Shown: positions 46,602-56,665, counted from the first letter of the stretch. The stretch is DNA of 64,000 nucleotides from Pseudochryseolinea flava (GCF_003286915.1 NZ_QMFY01000021.1:1-64000); one strand, 5' to 3'. Notes: a model not told the origin generated them from the sequence alone. Made by a program: numbers and translations.

Positions 46602-49199
46602 ATGCATGATCAATCCGCTACCGAAACAATATCAGCGCTAACCACCGATGGTGAAACAGGGCTAACAATCATCGAAGCGAAAAATCGGCTTCTTAACGTT
46701 GGCCCCAATGCATTGGAGCAAGGCAAAAGCACGTCAATCTTTACTTTGCTGATGCGACAATTTAAGAGCCCTATCGTTTTTCTGTTGCTCGCTTCAGCGA
46801 TACTCTCTTTTTCTCACGCAAGCTGGAGCGATGGCATTGCCATACTCATCGTGTTGCTGATTAACACCTGTATTGGATTTTTCATGGAGCATAAAGCGGA
46901 ACGTTCTATGGACGCGCTCCGCGGTCTTACGAAAACATTTTCGAAGGTGATCAGAAGTGGATCACTCATAGAAATAAACACGAGCGATATTGTGCCAGGT
47001 GATCTCATTTACCTCGAAGCCGGCGACATCATACCAGCCGATGCGAGAATTATCAATGCTTATCAGCTGCAAGTAGATGAGTCCGCCCTCACTGGAGAGT
47101 CAATACCTGCCGAGAAAAACAACAAGGAACTACCCCTAGACACACCGTTGGCCGACCGAACGAATTTGCTTCACAAAGGCACGGCGGTTACACGCGGCAA
47201 CGCCAAAGCGGTTGTTATCGCCACAGGCATGAACACCGAACTTGGGAAGATCGCATCGCTTGTTCAACATTCGGAAGACGTTACCACGCCGCTAGAAAAA
47301 AAACTATCCCAATTCAGCAAGAAGCTCATCTGGATAACATTGCTTATCGCCGCGGCCATTTTCCTAACGGGAATTGTAAACGACAAGAGCTTCGTTCAAA
47401 TGCTTAATACGGTGATCGCGTTATCTGTTGCAGCCATTCCCGAAGGACTACCCATTGTTGCAACGCTGGCACTCGCGCACGGAATGATCAAAATGGCTAA
47501 ACGAAATGTAATCGTAAAGAAACTTGCGTCGGTTGAAACATTAGGAGGAACCAACATCATCTGCACGGATAAGACAGGAACGCTTACGTATAATAAAATT
47601 AGTGTAAGCCACATCATCACACCGGATTTCAATAGTAAATTGAACACCACCGATACGACAAGTTTTCGTTTGACGCTCCAGGCTATGACCCTTTGCAATA
47701 ATGCGAATATCAATGACGGGCAGAACAACGCAGGCGATGTGGGCGATCCCCTGGAAGTTGGATTATTGCATTTTGCGACTAACCGAGGTTTAGATCCTAC
47801 CGTTATCAAATCCACACTACCACGCGTGTCTGAAGAACCATTTTCTTCGGAGACCAAAGTAATGGGGACACATCATGTCACAACCGATGGCAGCGTCACT
47901 TTTACAAAAGGTGCCGCCGAATCAATCATTTCACTTTGCACGCATTACCGCGATGGAGAAACATCAAAAGAATTTTCAAAAATAGAGAAAGAGAAGTGGC
48001 TGGCAGTGTCAGAAGCAGAGGCGTCCAACGGTTTGAAGGTGATTGCATTCGCTCACAAGGCAAGCAAAAGTAAGGAAACAGCTATCACCTTAAGCGACCT
48101 AACCTTTCTTGGCATCGCTAGCCTCATTGATCCACCGAGAGAAGATGTTGCTGACGCTATTCACCTTTGTCATAAAGCAGGGATACGCGTGATCATGATC
48201 ACTGGAGATCATCCGGCGACGGCTCGAAACATCGCATCACAGATAGGCATCGAACACGGTGACGTTATGCAAGGGGCATCAATGCCTTCACGCGAGATTT
48301 ATACAAAGGAAGATAAAACGAAATGGCGCGCAACATCAATATTTGCGCGTGTTAGTCCCGCACAAAAATTAGATCTGATCGAAGTATTACAGGAGGATCA
48401 AAGTATTGTCGCGATGACCGGTGATGGCGTAAATGATGCACCGGCACTAAAGAAGGCCGATATTGGCATTGCGATGGGCATGCGTGGTACCGATGTGGCA
48501 AAAGAAGTTGCTGACATGGTATTGAAGGACGACTCATTTTCATCTATCGTTACTGCCATTAAAGAAGGTCGTGTCATCCTTGAAAACATTCGAAAATTTC
48601 TAATGTTTTTGTTGTCCAGCAACCTTAGTGAAATATTGGTGATTGCCACATTGTTTATCACCAATTCACCGCTTACGATTACGCCGTTACAAATTCTTTT
48701 CATCAACCTCTTGTCCGACGTCTTCCCTGCCCTAGCACTTGGATTTAACACGGGCAGTGACGCTATTATGCACAGACCGCCACATGACCCTAAAAAACCA
48801 GTACTGAGTAATCTCCAATGGATGTCGGTGATCATCTACGCAATCATTATTGCTGCTTCAACCTTCAGCAGTACAATTTACATGGCAGACGATCACGAGC
48901 ATTCCAGCGCATCAACTATACTTTTCTACACACTGATATTGTGCCAACTCCTACATGTGTTCAACGTGGGCAATCACCGGCAAGCGTTCTTTAAAAGCGA
49001 CATCGCTAAAAACTCCTACGTGTGGGCTGCCCTAGCGATCTCGATTCTATTGGGTGTGCTTGCGTACATTATACCACCGTTCAAAGACGCACTTCGTCTT
49101 GGAAACTTAAACGGCACACACCTGCTAATCATCTTTGGATGCGCCCTACAATCCTTTGTTATAATTCAAGTATTCAAAAAGCTCAATGTGATTCACTAA
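46602..49199 (+). CDS. P2-type cation-transporting ATPase (Ca2+-type)
   Basis: An 865-residue P-type ATPase starting at the ATG at 46602 (MHDQSATETISAL); the frame opens at a TTG 18 nt earlier. It has the cation ATPase N-terminal domain, actuator motif TGES (164-167), the M4 ion-binding PEGLP (280-284), phosphorylation Asp323 in CTDKTGTLT and the hinge MTGDGVNDAPALK. M6 carries NLLSD, with an acidic ligand as in Ca2+ or Mn2+ pumps. The C-terminal four helices are present, so it looks complete. The absence of heavy-metal Cys motifs argues against Cu/Zn pumps. Ion specificity (Ca2+, Mn2+ or Na+) cannot be fixed by eye. Confidence 0.94.
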   Translation: MHDQSATETISALTTDGETGLTIIEAKNRLLNVGPNALEQGKSTSIFTLLMRQFKSPIVFLLLASAILSFSHASWSDGIAILIVLLINTCIGFFMEHKAERSMDALRGLTKTFSKVIRSGSLIEINTSDIVPGDLIYLEAGDIIPADARIINAYQLQVDESALTGESIPAEKNNKELPLDTPLADRTNLLHKGTAVTRGNAKAVVIATGMNTELGKIASLVQHSEDVTTPLEKKLSQFSKKLIWITLLIAAAIFLTGIVNDKSFVQMLNTVIALSVAAIPEGLPIVATLALAHGMIKMAKRNVIVKKLASVETLGGTNIICTDKTGTLTYNKISVSHIITPDFNSKLNTTDTTSFRLTLQAMTLCNNANINDGQNNAGDVGDPLEVGLLHFATNRGLDPTVIKSTLPRVSEEPFSSETKVMGTHHVTTDGSVTFTKGAAESIISLCTHYRDGETSKEFSKIEKEKWLAVSEAEASNGLKVIAFAHKASKSKETAITLSDLTFLGIASLIDPPREDVADAIHLCHKAGIRVIMITGDHPATARNIASQIGIEHGDVMQGASMPSREIYTKEDKTKWRATSIFARVSPAQKLDLIEVLQEDQSIVAMTGDGVNDAPALKKADIGIAMGMRGTDVAKEVADMVLKDDSFSSIVTAIKEGRVILENIRKFLMFLLSSNLSEILVIATLFITNSPLTITPLQILFINLLSDVFPALALGFNTGSDAIMHRPPHDPKKPVLSNLQWMSVIIYAIIIAASTFSSTIYMADDHEHSSASTILFYTLILCQLLHVFNVGNHRQAFFKSDIAKNSYVWAALAISILLGVLAYIIPPFKDALRLGNLNGTHLLIIFGCALQSFVIIQVFKKLNVIH

Positions 49200-49359
49200 G
49201 TTTTTTTTAGAACACGTGATACGACGCACTGGCGACTTTCTGCTTCGCCGCGAAAAGTCATTTACCATTCACTCCGAAAAATTAGCAGGTCACACCGCAT
49301 ACCTGCATAGCTTAGGGATAATCGCTAATCAAAAGCTGCCGCAGACGGGTTAATGGTTC

Positions 49360-50817
49360 ATGAATAATCAAAACCATATTCAAACTCGTATGAAAATGAA
49401 CATTAATCCAAAGTCATGGCTATCGACTTTCCAAAAAGGAGCCCTAGCATTGACGCTCGTAATGTCACTGGTATTGATATCCGGTTGTGACAATGATGAC
49501 GACTCCGACACGCCTGAAGGCAACTCCATTGTGAAGATCGCCCAGGGCAATAGCAACCTCTCGACATTGGTTGCTGCACTAACAAAATATCCAGACCTCG
49601 TAGCAACACTCAGTGGAGACGGTGAATTCACTGTATTTGCACCGACGAATACTGCATTCACCAATCTATTAAGTGCTATCGGTCAGACTTCGATCAATGA
49701 TGTACCTGAAGACGTTCTCAAAAGTGTACTGCAGTATCACGTCATCACGTCCGGCGCAGTTCGTTCAACAGCACTGACGAACGGCAATGTTGAAGCCGCT
49801 AATGGAGAAGATATCGCCGTGAACACATCGGGTGGTGTAAAACTCAATGGTACCGTTAATGTAACAACTGCTGATGTTGTTGCCTCCAATGGTATTGTGC
49901 ACGTAGTTGATGCTGTATTGGTGCCGCCATCAATTGTACCAATCGTCGGCACCATTGTGGCACCCGCATACTTCAACAAAAACTTCACGACGTTGATCGC
50001 TGCCGTAAAAGCAGCCGATGCATCTATACTTACCACGTTGTTGGGTAACGGTCCTTCCAACAAAAAGCTAACGTTGTTCGCGCCTACAAACGCTGCCTTT
50101 GCTGCTGCGGGTATCACCACGCTTCCGAACAAAGAAACGCTAAATGCAGTGTTAAAGTACCATGTTATTGATGATGAAGTTCGCGCCGCAGAGCTTCCTG
50201 AAGGTAGTGCCGCAATTACGACGCTCGGAGGAAAATTCTATTTAAGTAACAATGGTAGCGAAGGCGTATTCATCAACGCAAAAACAAAAGTTACAGCCAC
50301 CGATATTGTTGGAAAAAATGGCGTCGTCCATGTGATCGACAGAACGTTACTACCACCGTCAAAAACAATTGCTGGTATTGCAACAGATCTTTCAACGGCA
50401 GCAACGCCACAGTTCACACAACTCGTTGCAGCATTGGCGCGCACCAGTGGCACTGAAAATGATCTGCTCGCCGCCGTAAGCAGCGGTGATGCAAACCTGA
50501 CCGTGTTCGCGCCGACAGACGCTGCTTTCGAAGCGCTTTACGATGCTTTGGAGGTGGACGGTGTGAATGATATTCCGCTGGCAACATTAACCGCCGTACT
50601 CAAGCACCATGTCGTAGCTGCACGTGTTTTCTCGACAGATCTGACAAACGGTAGTGTTGCTACATTGAATGGAAATGTCACCATCAGTGCAACCAACAAA
50701 ACGGTTACCGACGAAAACGGAAATGTAGCAAACCTCAGTGCCGATGCTGCGCTACTTAACGTACTCGCTACCAACGGTGTAATTCACACGATTGATCGGG
50801 TTCTGCTTCCCGACTAG
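49360..50817 (+). CDS. Lipoprotein with three fasciclin (FAS1) domains
   Basis: A 485-residue protein starting at ATG 49360 (internal ATGs at 49390 and 49396 are alternatives). The signal LVMSLVLISGCDND has a lipobox Cys43, followed by an Asp-rich spacer. Three FAS1 repeats of about 135-140 residues follow, with the classic H1/H2 motifs: FTVFAPTNTAFTNL and NGIVHVVDAVLVPP; LTLFAPTNAAFAA and NGVVHVIDRTLLPP; LTVFAPTDAAFEAL and NGVIHTIDRVLLPD. FAS1 domains mediate adhesion or matrix binding at the cell surface. The gene has its own terminator, so it is separate from the LytS/LytTR pair downstream. Confidence 0.95.
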   Translation: MNNQNHIQTRMKMNINPKSWLSTFQKGALALTLVMSLVLISGCDNDDDSDTPEGNSIVKIAQGNSNLSTLVAALTKYPDLVATLSGDGEFTVFAPTNTAFTNLLSAIGQTSINDVPEDVLKSVLQYHVITSGAVRSTALTNGNVEAANGEDIAVNTSGGVKLNGTVNVTTADVVASNGIVHVVDAVLVPPSIVPIVGTIVAPAYFNKNFTTLIAAVKAADASILTTLLGNGPSNKKLTLFAPTNAAFAAAGITTLPNKETLNAVLKYHVIDDEVRAAELPEGSAAITTLGGKFYLSNNGSEGVFINAKTKVTATDIVGKNGVVHVIDRTLLPPSKTIAGIATDLSTAATPQFTQLVAALARTSGTENDLLAAVSSGDANLTVFAPTDAAFEALYDALEVDGVNDIPLATLTAVLKHHVVAARVFSTDLTNGSVATLNGNVTISATNKTVTDENGNVANLSADAALLNVLATNGVIHTIDRVLLPD

Positions 50818-50846
50818 TAGAAAAAAAAATAATTAAAACAATTTTG

Positions 50847-50874
50847 CCCACATCTTGTTTCATCAGGATGTGGG
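50847..50874 (+). terminator. Terminator of the fasciclin gene
   Basis: An 11-bp stem with one wobble pair (CCCACATCTTG / CAGGATGTGGG), 6-nt loop, then TTTTTC. It lies 29 bp past the stop and 15 bp before the start of the histidine-kinase gene. Confidence 0.9.
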
Positions 50875-50889
50875 TTTTTCACCAGAACC

Positions 50890-51942
50890 ATGGACTATCG
50901 TAACGACAAAACCATGTTTCGAAATAAATATCGGTACGCGTTCATCTTGATGCTATCGGCTTATTCGCTTATCAACATACTCTTTGTTGTAGGTGACAAG
51001 CTATTCGATTTTCCTATCCCACCGGTGGCATTGTTCTTCCTTCTGTTTATCGTTGTGCTAGGTATCTGGGAACTTAATCGCTTCACTCAGCACCTTCAGG
51101 AAAAAATACCCAGCCACATCAGTAGCAGAGTACATCCACTCGTGGTGCTTTTTTTAGTGAGCCAACTTAATGCCATGATTGCATCGGCAGCGGGCCTGGC
51201 ATTTGCGTATACGATGCTGGGGCGTGACCTTACTTGGAACGCCGAACATTATAAACTCGTCGTTGCCTTCGGATTCAGGGTGAATCTTTTTTTGAACTGT
51301 GTAAATGCAATCTGGTATTTTATGGAGCGCTATAGATCTGCTGAGCTGCGTGCAGAACAATTTAAGAAGGCCAGCGTGGAAGCTCAATTTGAAGCGCTTC
51401 GGAACCAGATCAACCCTCACTTCCTGTTCAATTGCTTGAATGCGTTATCGAATCTTGTCTACAAGGACGCAGATACGTCAGCGAGATTTATCGCACAACT
51501 GTCGAATGTTTATCGCTATCTCTTGTACAGCCAGGAGCGAAAAATCGTCACACTGCAGGAAGAACTCGACTTTATTGACTCCTATCTATACCTCCTTAAA
51601 ATTCGATTTGGCAATAACATCTCCATTGTAAAAAATATTGAGATCGACATGGCGCGGTTTCACATTGCTCCCGCTACACTACAAATGCTTATTGAAAACG
51701 CCATTAAGCACAACGTTGTCTCCGGCAAAGCACCACTCAAGATTAACATAGAATCACTCAATGGTTCGATCACTGTGACCAATAACCTGCAAGAAAAAAA
51801 GGTGAAAGAGCCTTCTGCTTTCGTCGGCTTGAAAAATATTATGAAGCGATACGAATTTTTGAGCGACAAACCTGTGGAGATAAAGAAAACGGAATCTTCA
51901 TTTTTTGTCACTGTCCCCCTTGTTGAAGTTGACCCAAATTAA
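50890..51942 (+). CDS. LytS-type membrane histidine kinase
   Basis: A 350-residue sensor kinase with four membrane helices in the first 147 residues (about 16-36, 43-62, 82-108, 121-145) and a cytoplasmic His_kinase/ATPase module. The phospho-acceptor His177 is in RNQINPHFLFN, the hallmark of the LytS/AlgZ family, and the ATPase part has LIENAIKHN and GLKNIMKR. There is no separate extracytoplasmic sensor, so the signal may come from within the membrane. The stop is followed 3 nt later by the LytTR regulator, its clear partner. An ATG at codon 9 is an alternative start. Confidence 0.95.
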   Translation: MDYRNDKTMFRNKYRYAFILMLSAYSLINILFVVGDKLFDFPIPPVALFFLLFIVVLGIWELNRFTQHLQEKIPSHISSRVHPLVVLFLVSQLNAMIASAAGLAFAYTMLGRDLTWNAEHYKLVVAFGFRVNLFLNCVNAIWYFMERYRSAELRAEQFKKASVEAQFEALRNQINPHFLFNCLNALSNLVYKDADTSARFIAQLSNVYRYLLYSQERKIVTLQEELDFIDSYLYLLKIRFGNNISIVKNIEIDMARFHIAPATLQMLIENAIKHNVVSGKAPLKINIESLNGSITVTNNLQEKKVKEPSAFVGLKNIMKRYEFLSDKPVEIKKTESSFFVTVPLVEVDPN

Positions 51943-51945
51943 TGT

Positions 51946-52713
51946 ATGAAAGCACTGATCGTAGAAGATGAAATAGAGGCAGCAGAAAGACTTAGTCACC
52001 TGCTTCAAGAATGTGATCCTGGAATTAACATTTTACAAACAATTGACTCTGTGCAAGAAGTTGTTAACTACTTCTCATCCGGCAAGCAGGCTGACATTGT
52101 GTTCATGGATATCCAACTCGCTGATGGAAAAAGTTTTGAAATCTTCGACAAGATCAATATCGAATCCCCCATCATCTTCACAACAGCGTTTGATCAATAT
52201 GCATTACAGGCATTTAAGCTTCACAGTATAGATTATCTTCTCAAGCCGATTCAACAAGATGAATTGATGACTGCACTTCAAAAATTTAGGAAGCTATGTT
52301 TCAGCGACACGCAGTTATCCGTTGCCGACATTCAAGCGATCAAAGGAATTATCGCCGGCGCGAACAATCGATTCAAACAACGCCTTCTTATTAAGTCTGG
52401 AAACAAGCTTCAATACAAGCCAACGGAAGGTGTATGCTACTTCTTTGCTGATGGCAAAACCACCTACCTGGTTTCAAAAGGCGACGGGAAACGGAGTATC
52501 ATCGACCACACACTTGAAGAACTGGAGGGCATTCTAAACCCTGCGCAATTCTTCCGCATTAGCCGAAAGTACATCATCAACTTTGATTGCGTTGTAGAAG
52601 TTAAAGGCTTGATGAGTTCTAAGCTCGAAGTGCGTGTAAATCAGGCATGTGATCACGACCTTGCGGTAAGCCGCGAGCGCGCACATGAGTTTAAGCGGTG
52701 GATGGACCGCTAA
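51946..52713 (+). CDS. LytTR-family response regulator
   Basis: A 255-residue DNA-binding response regulator. The receiver domain (1-120) has the acidic pocket IVEDE, phospho-acceptor D55 in VFMDIQLAD, Thr in FTTAFDQ and Lys in LLKPIQ. The C-terminal LytTR domain (about 140-255) reads LLIKSGNKLQYKPTEGVCYF ... HTLEELEGIL ... FFRISRKYIIN ... LAVSRERAHEFKRWM. It should bind promoter DNA when phosphorylated by the LytS-type kinase encoded 3 bp upstream. Its targets are not evident from the sequence. Confidence 0.96.
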   Translation: MKALIVEDEIEAAERLSHLLQECDPGINILQTIDSVQEVVNYFSSGKQADIVFMDIQLADGKSFEIFDKINIESPIIFTTAFDQYALQAFKLHSIDYLLKPIQQDELMTALQKFRKLCFSDTQLSVADIQAIKGIIAGANNRFKQRLLIKSGNKLQYKPTEGVCYFFADGKTTYLVSKGDGKRSIIDHTLEELEGILNPAQFFRISRKYIINFDCVVEVKGLMSSKLEVRVNQACDHDLAVSRERAHEFKRWMDR

Positions 52714-52715
52714 AC

Positions 52716-53072
52716 TTAAGGGCTCTGTTTGCGCGATGCGCGTCCCAGAAATTTGAAAGCATCAACCATCAGAAACGTACCTGTAATACCCGTAGCGCCA
52801 CCCGCGATGAGTAATCCTTTACCAACATCGTCATGTTTCCGCCCGAGCATCAACCCTCCCGCTATCGTGATAGAATAACCTAATGTAGCAACAGCTATAC
52901 CTGTCTTAAAGCGACGTTCCGACTTTCCCAGATTCAGTTGAATATTATTTACGTCAGCGCGTAATGTTAAAAGCGCTGTTTTAAATTGGTCTACATGAGC
53001 AGTTGAATCTACCTTTTGAGCGTGCGCGAGAGAACAAACAAAAAAAGACATTAAAATAAATATGCTTCGCAT
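52716..53072 (-). CDS. Small secreted or membrane protein of unknown function
   Basis: About 118 residues from the ATG at 53072, which starts a signal peptide (MRSIFILMSFFVCSLAHAQ); the frame is open 72 nt further upstream without a sensible start. The mature part has a helical segment (TALLTLRADVNNIQLNLGKSE), then two Gly-rich hydrophobic stretches (IAVATLGYSITIAGGLMLG and GKGLLIAGGATGITGTFLM) that could form a membrane hairpin. Not recognised. Convergent with the LytTR gene, 2 bp apart. Confidence 0.7.
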   Translation of the reverse strand: MRSIFILMSFFVCSLAHAQKVDSTAHVDQFKTALLTLRADVNNIQLNLGKSERRFKTGIAVATLGYSITIAGGLMLGRKHDDVGKGLLIAGGATGITGTFLMVDAFKFLGRASRKQSP

Positions 53073-53264
53073 AGGGTTTATGATAATATTAAAACAATTA
53101 AACAGCCAAGGGGGATAATTGTTTACGATATCTTTCAAGCTCAAGTAACGTTTTTAACAAAATAAACAAATGCTAATCACTCCTAAATAATTGCAGCTCA
53201 CCCACAAAACCGTGCATTTGATCACTTGATGTTATTGTTTTGAATGTATACTGGCGAATAATCT

Positions 53265-53618
53265 ATGACAAAGTCAATCACGACATTCAGCGTTATCTCC
53301 AGCGATCCCAATTCGTATAAACTTTCTATCGAGGCACCGCACAATAGCGACTACTTCCAAGTAATGACGGATGCCATCCAATATCGAATGACCGAGCTCA
53401 TTGACAAAAACTCGCTGACCCTCATCGGCCTATCCACCAAAATTGACATGTTCGAAATCGAATGCGGGCATGAAAACTGTTTCATCGAGATAGACACCCT
53501 ACACGTTTCTGCGCAAAGTATAGCCTTTGAAACATATTTCTACGTAGGGCGTCATTTGAAAGGAAAAGGGTCTTGTTCACTTTTTTTCAAGCCGACTACG
53601 TTCTCAATCGCGGAGTAA
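53265..53618 (+). CDS. Small protein of unknown function
   Basis: A 117-residue soluble protein without signal peptide or membrane segment. It is mostly beta-strand-like with a central helix (DYFQVMTDAIQYRMTELIDKNS) and a CGHENC pair of Cys residues with a His, which might be a metal or redox site but is only a hint. Its ATG is preceded by an AT-rich 120-bp gap shared with the divergent gene. No family was recognised. Confidence 0.6.
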   Translation: MTKSITTFSVISSDPNSYKLSIEAPHNSDYFQVMTDAIQYRMTELIDKNSLTLIGLSTKIDMFEIECGHENCFIEIDTLHVSAQSIAFETYFYVGRHLKGKGSCSLFFKPTTFSIAE

Positions 53619-53798
53619 ATGTGGAATTTTACAAACGTGCCTGCTCGCATTAAAACGGGATTAAAAACTTTACTTCGCTCCTAACAATTTTACATTTCTC
53701 AGCCCATATCCGGCCGCTTCGTTCCATTTTCCAGTAATATTGAGGAACAATTTAGCAACGCTAGCGTTTACGATAGCATTACTATCACAGAAAGTAAG

Positions 53799-54485
53799 AT
53801 GGCTATCGTCTCATTTCAACTTAATGCCAAGCTGTACGTGCGCGACCCGCAGTCGACGCAATTGGGACAGAACATCATTCAGACGAGCATAAAAATGATC
53901 GAGAAGCGAGGTTTTGACGAATTCACTTTCAAGAAACTTGGCCTTGAAATCGGTTCACCGGAAGCATCGATCTACCGCTATTTCGAAAGCAAACACCGCT
54001 TGCTGCTATACCTGATCGATTGGTATTGGACATGGCTCGAATACCGAATCGATTTTAGTAATAACAACATTAAAGATCCTATCACGCGGCTGAGTAATGC
54101 TATTCGATTACTCGTAGAACCAAAGGCTTTTGATCCTAACATTTCGTTTGTAGATGAAGCTCGACTACATCGCATCGTAAATTCGGAATTCGAAAAAACA
54201 TATTTAACGCGAAATGTAGACGCCGACAATAAAGAAGGACTTTTCCTTCCTTACAACGCACTATGCAACAAAATAGCGTCGATCATCAAGGAGGTAAATC
54301 CAAAATACCCTTACCCCCGAGCGCTGATTAGCACGATTCTTTTAAGTGCCAACCATCAGCTCTATTACTCAGACCATTTGCCGTCACTGACGGAAATCAA
54401 ATCAGACTCAAAGAAAAAACATACAGACCTAGCATCGTTCCTAGAGTCACTTGTTTTTAATACGGTTAATGTAAAGATCAAATGA
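53799..54485 (+). CDS. TetR/AcrR-family transcriptional regulator
   Basis: A 228-residue regulator with an N-terminal TetR DNA-binding domain (about 23-75: IIQTSIKMIEKRGFDEFTFKK, then the HTH SPEASIYRYFESKHRLL) and a long helical ligand-binding part. The stop overlaps the start of the ABC gene by 4 nt (ATGA), so it heads the TetR-ABC-HlyD-TolC operon and very likely controls it, responding to a compound handled by the exporter. The SPEASIYRYF recognition-helix region is typical; the ligand is unknown. Confidence 0.92.
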   Translation: MAIVSFQLNAKLYVRDPQSTQLGQNIIQTSIKMIEKRGFDEFTFKKLGLEIGSPEASIYRYFESKHRLLLYLIDWYWTWLEYRIDFSNNNIKDPITRLSNAIRLLVEPKAFDPNISFVDEARLHRIVNSEFEKTYLTRNVDADNKEGLFLPYNALCNKIASIIKEVNPKYPYPRALISTILLSANHQLYYSDHLPSLTEIKSDSKKKHTDLASFLESLVFNTVNVKIK

Positions 54486-56665
54486 ACAATCATACCATTG
54501 TTAAGTTATTGCGCGAAGGCGCCTTGAAACTCAAGCACGATTTTAATCCTGCGGCACTACGTTTCGTAGAGATTAACAACAGAAGCTATGGTATAGATGA
54601 GTTCGCGGAATTTAAACGCGACTTAATCGAAGCCGGAAGCAAGATTAAAATGCTTTTCCTCGAACAAGCCATTCCGCCTACCTCACTGTCTGAATTCATC
54701 ACACACAATACAGGACTTAACATCGTATTTGAAAAATACCGAGACGAACTAAGACCGATACTCATCGAGTGTAAAAGCAAGAAGAAAGTTATCCTAAACT
54801 ATCTTGACGCTGAACACGAAAAGGAAGTAACACTTGACAACATCCAATCGATCCCTTTATATCGGAACGACCACAACGGAGAGGTTATGCTTTTTGTGAT
54901 GCACCCTTACCAAAGTTTGGTAAGCGAATACTCCTACGAAGGTGAAGCTGCGCCAGAGCCAATGAATCCCGTTAAACGATTCTTCAGGTTGCTGTCTACC
55001 GAGCGCCGTGACATTTTCTACATTCTATTCTATTCGGTCGTGATCGGTTTAACCGGACTCATCTTACCCGTGGGCATACAAAACACAGTTCAACTCATTT
55101 CTGGTGGTGTATTTTTTAGCTCAATCTATGTACTGATCGGCGCTGTAATTTTAGGAATTCTATTTACCGGTGTGCTGCAGATGTCGCAAATCACACTGGT
55201 TGAATACTTGCAACGAAGAGTTTTCACAAAAGCTGCATTAGAATTTGCATTTCGTATTCCACGAATCAGGATGGAAGCAATTACCAATAGCTACGCACCT
55301 GAATTGGTCAATCGATTCTTTGATGTCATCACGTTACAAAAAGGTCTTCCAAAACTTCTCATCGACCTGATCTCTGCGGCCGTGCAAATACTTTTCGGAC
55401 TTATACTGTTATCACTGTATCACCCCTTCTTCGTTTTCTTCAGTTTGTTCCTGATCGTATTTCTAGTCCTCATCTTTTGGTTCACAGGTCCATCAGGCCT
55501 AAAATCATCGATCAACGAATCAAAGTATAAATACAAAGTAGCGCAGTGGCTCGAGGAACTCGCGCGTGCATTAAAATCTTTTAAGCTCGCAGGAAACACC
55601 GATCTTCCCATAAAAAAAACGGATGATACGGTGAACAATTACCTGAAGTACCGCAGCTCTCATTTCAAGGTATTACTCACACAGTTTTCGTTCATCGTCA
55701 TCTTTAAGACTGCTGTTACGGCGAGTTTATTAATTCTTGGTACGATACTCGTCATTAACCGGGAGATCACATTAGGGCAGTTTGTCGCGTCCGAGATTAT
55801 CATTATCCTCATCCTGAATGCAGTTGAAAAAGTTATCACCTACATGGATGTTATCTACGACCTATTTACCGCCGTTGATAAGATTGCACAAATCACAGAT
55901 CTTCCACTCGAAAAAGTAGGTGGTCTCGATTTTCCAAAAAGTCACAACGCAGGATATGCGATCAAGATCAAACAACTGCGCTATAAATATCCACACTCAA
56001 CAACGTATGCGCTACGCGGTCTAGACCTCGACATCAAACTCGGAGAACGCGTGTGTATATCCGGTCCGGGCAACGCGGGTAAAACTACCCTAACCGACCT
56101 CATCGCTGGTATTCATCTCGACTACGAGGGAATCATCACCATCAACAATTATTCACTTCGCGATCTTGACATCAGGCACTTGCGCGACAGCATTGCCAAA
56201 AACATTTCACCGGAAGATATTTTCGACGGTACGATCCTCGAGAACATTACGTTAGGAAGCCCAACCCGCACGGTTGAAGACGCCATTGAAACGATTCGTA
56301 AAGTTCACCTTGAAGACGAAATCAATGCGCTTCCCGAGGGATTGAATACCCATATCGTAAGTGGTGGAAAAGGATTCTCAAGCTCGTTCATTCACAAACT
56401 CATCCTTGCGCGATGCCTTGCCAAAAAACCTGCGCTGATCATCCTTAACGATTTCTTTGCAGGACTTAAACGACAAGGAAAATTACAAATGTTGAATTCG
56501 ATCATGCACGAAGAGACGCGGAGCACACTCGTGGCGGTATCCAACGATCCGCTCGTTATGGCAGCATGCGACAGAGTTATTCTGTTGGATAACGGAACGA
56601 TCAAAGACGAAGGACATTTTAATGATCTTCTCAAAAAGGGTACTATCAGCAACTACATCGATTAA
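54482..56665 (+). CDS. ABC-type exporter half-transporter with a degenerate ATPase domain
   Basis: A 727-residue ABC protein: a soluble N-terminal domain (1-165, not a recognisable C39 peptidase), an ABC transmembrane domain (about 175-460) and an ATP-binding domain (about 490-727). Walker A is normal (GPGNAGKTT, K534), but other catalytic motifs are changed: signature LSGGQ reads FSSSF (632-636), the Walker B Asp is Asn656, the catalytic Glu is Asp657, the Q-loop Gln is Ser576 and the H-loop His is Asn688. It may bind but barely hydrolyse ATP. It is followed 10 bp later by HlyD and then TolC genes, so it belongs to a type I-like export system. Confidence 0.9.
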   Translation: MNNHTIVKLLREGALKLKHDFNPAALRFVEINNRSYGIDEFAEFKRDLIEAGSKIKMLFLEQAIPPTSLSEFITHNTGLNIVFEKYRDELRPILIECKSKKKVILNYLDAEHEKEVTLDNIQSIPLYRNDHNGEVMLFVMHPYQSLVSEYSYEGEAAPEPMNPVKRFFRLLSTERRDIFYILFYSVVIGLTGLILPVGIQNTVQLISGGVFFSSIYVLIGAVILGILFTGVLQMSQITLVEYLQRRVFTKAALEFAFRIPRIRMEAITNSYAPELVNRFFDVITLQKGLPKLLIDLISAAVQILFGLILLSLYHPFFVFFSLFLIVFLVLIFWFTGPSGLKSSINESKYKYKVAQWLEELARALKSFKLAGNTDLPIKKTDDTVNNYLKYRSSHFKVLLTQFSFIVIFKTAVTASLLILGTILVINREITLGQFVASEIIIILILNAVEKVITYMDVIYDLFTAVDKIAQITDLPLEKVGGLDFPKSHNAGYAIKIKQLRYKYPHSTTYALRGLDLDIKLGERVCISGPGNAGKTTLTDLIAGIHLDYEGIITINNYSLRDLDIRHLRDSIAKNISPEDIFDGTILENITLGSPTRTVEDAIETIRKVHLEDEINALPEGLNTHIVSGGKGFSSSFIHKLILARCLAKKPALIILNDFFAGLKRQGKLQMLNSIMHEETRSTLVAVSNDPLVMAACDRVILLDNGTIKDEGHFNDLLKKGTISNYID

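Noticed and set aside
47396-47857. 153-codon minus-strand open frame inside the P-type ATPase gene
   Set aside because: Antisense to the conserved phosphorylation domain of the ATPase, with no recognisable features.
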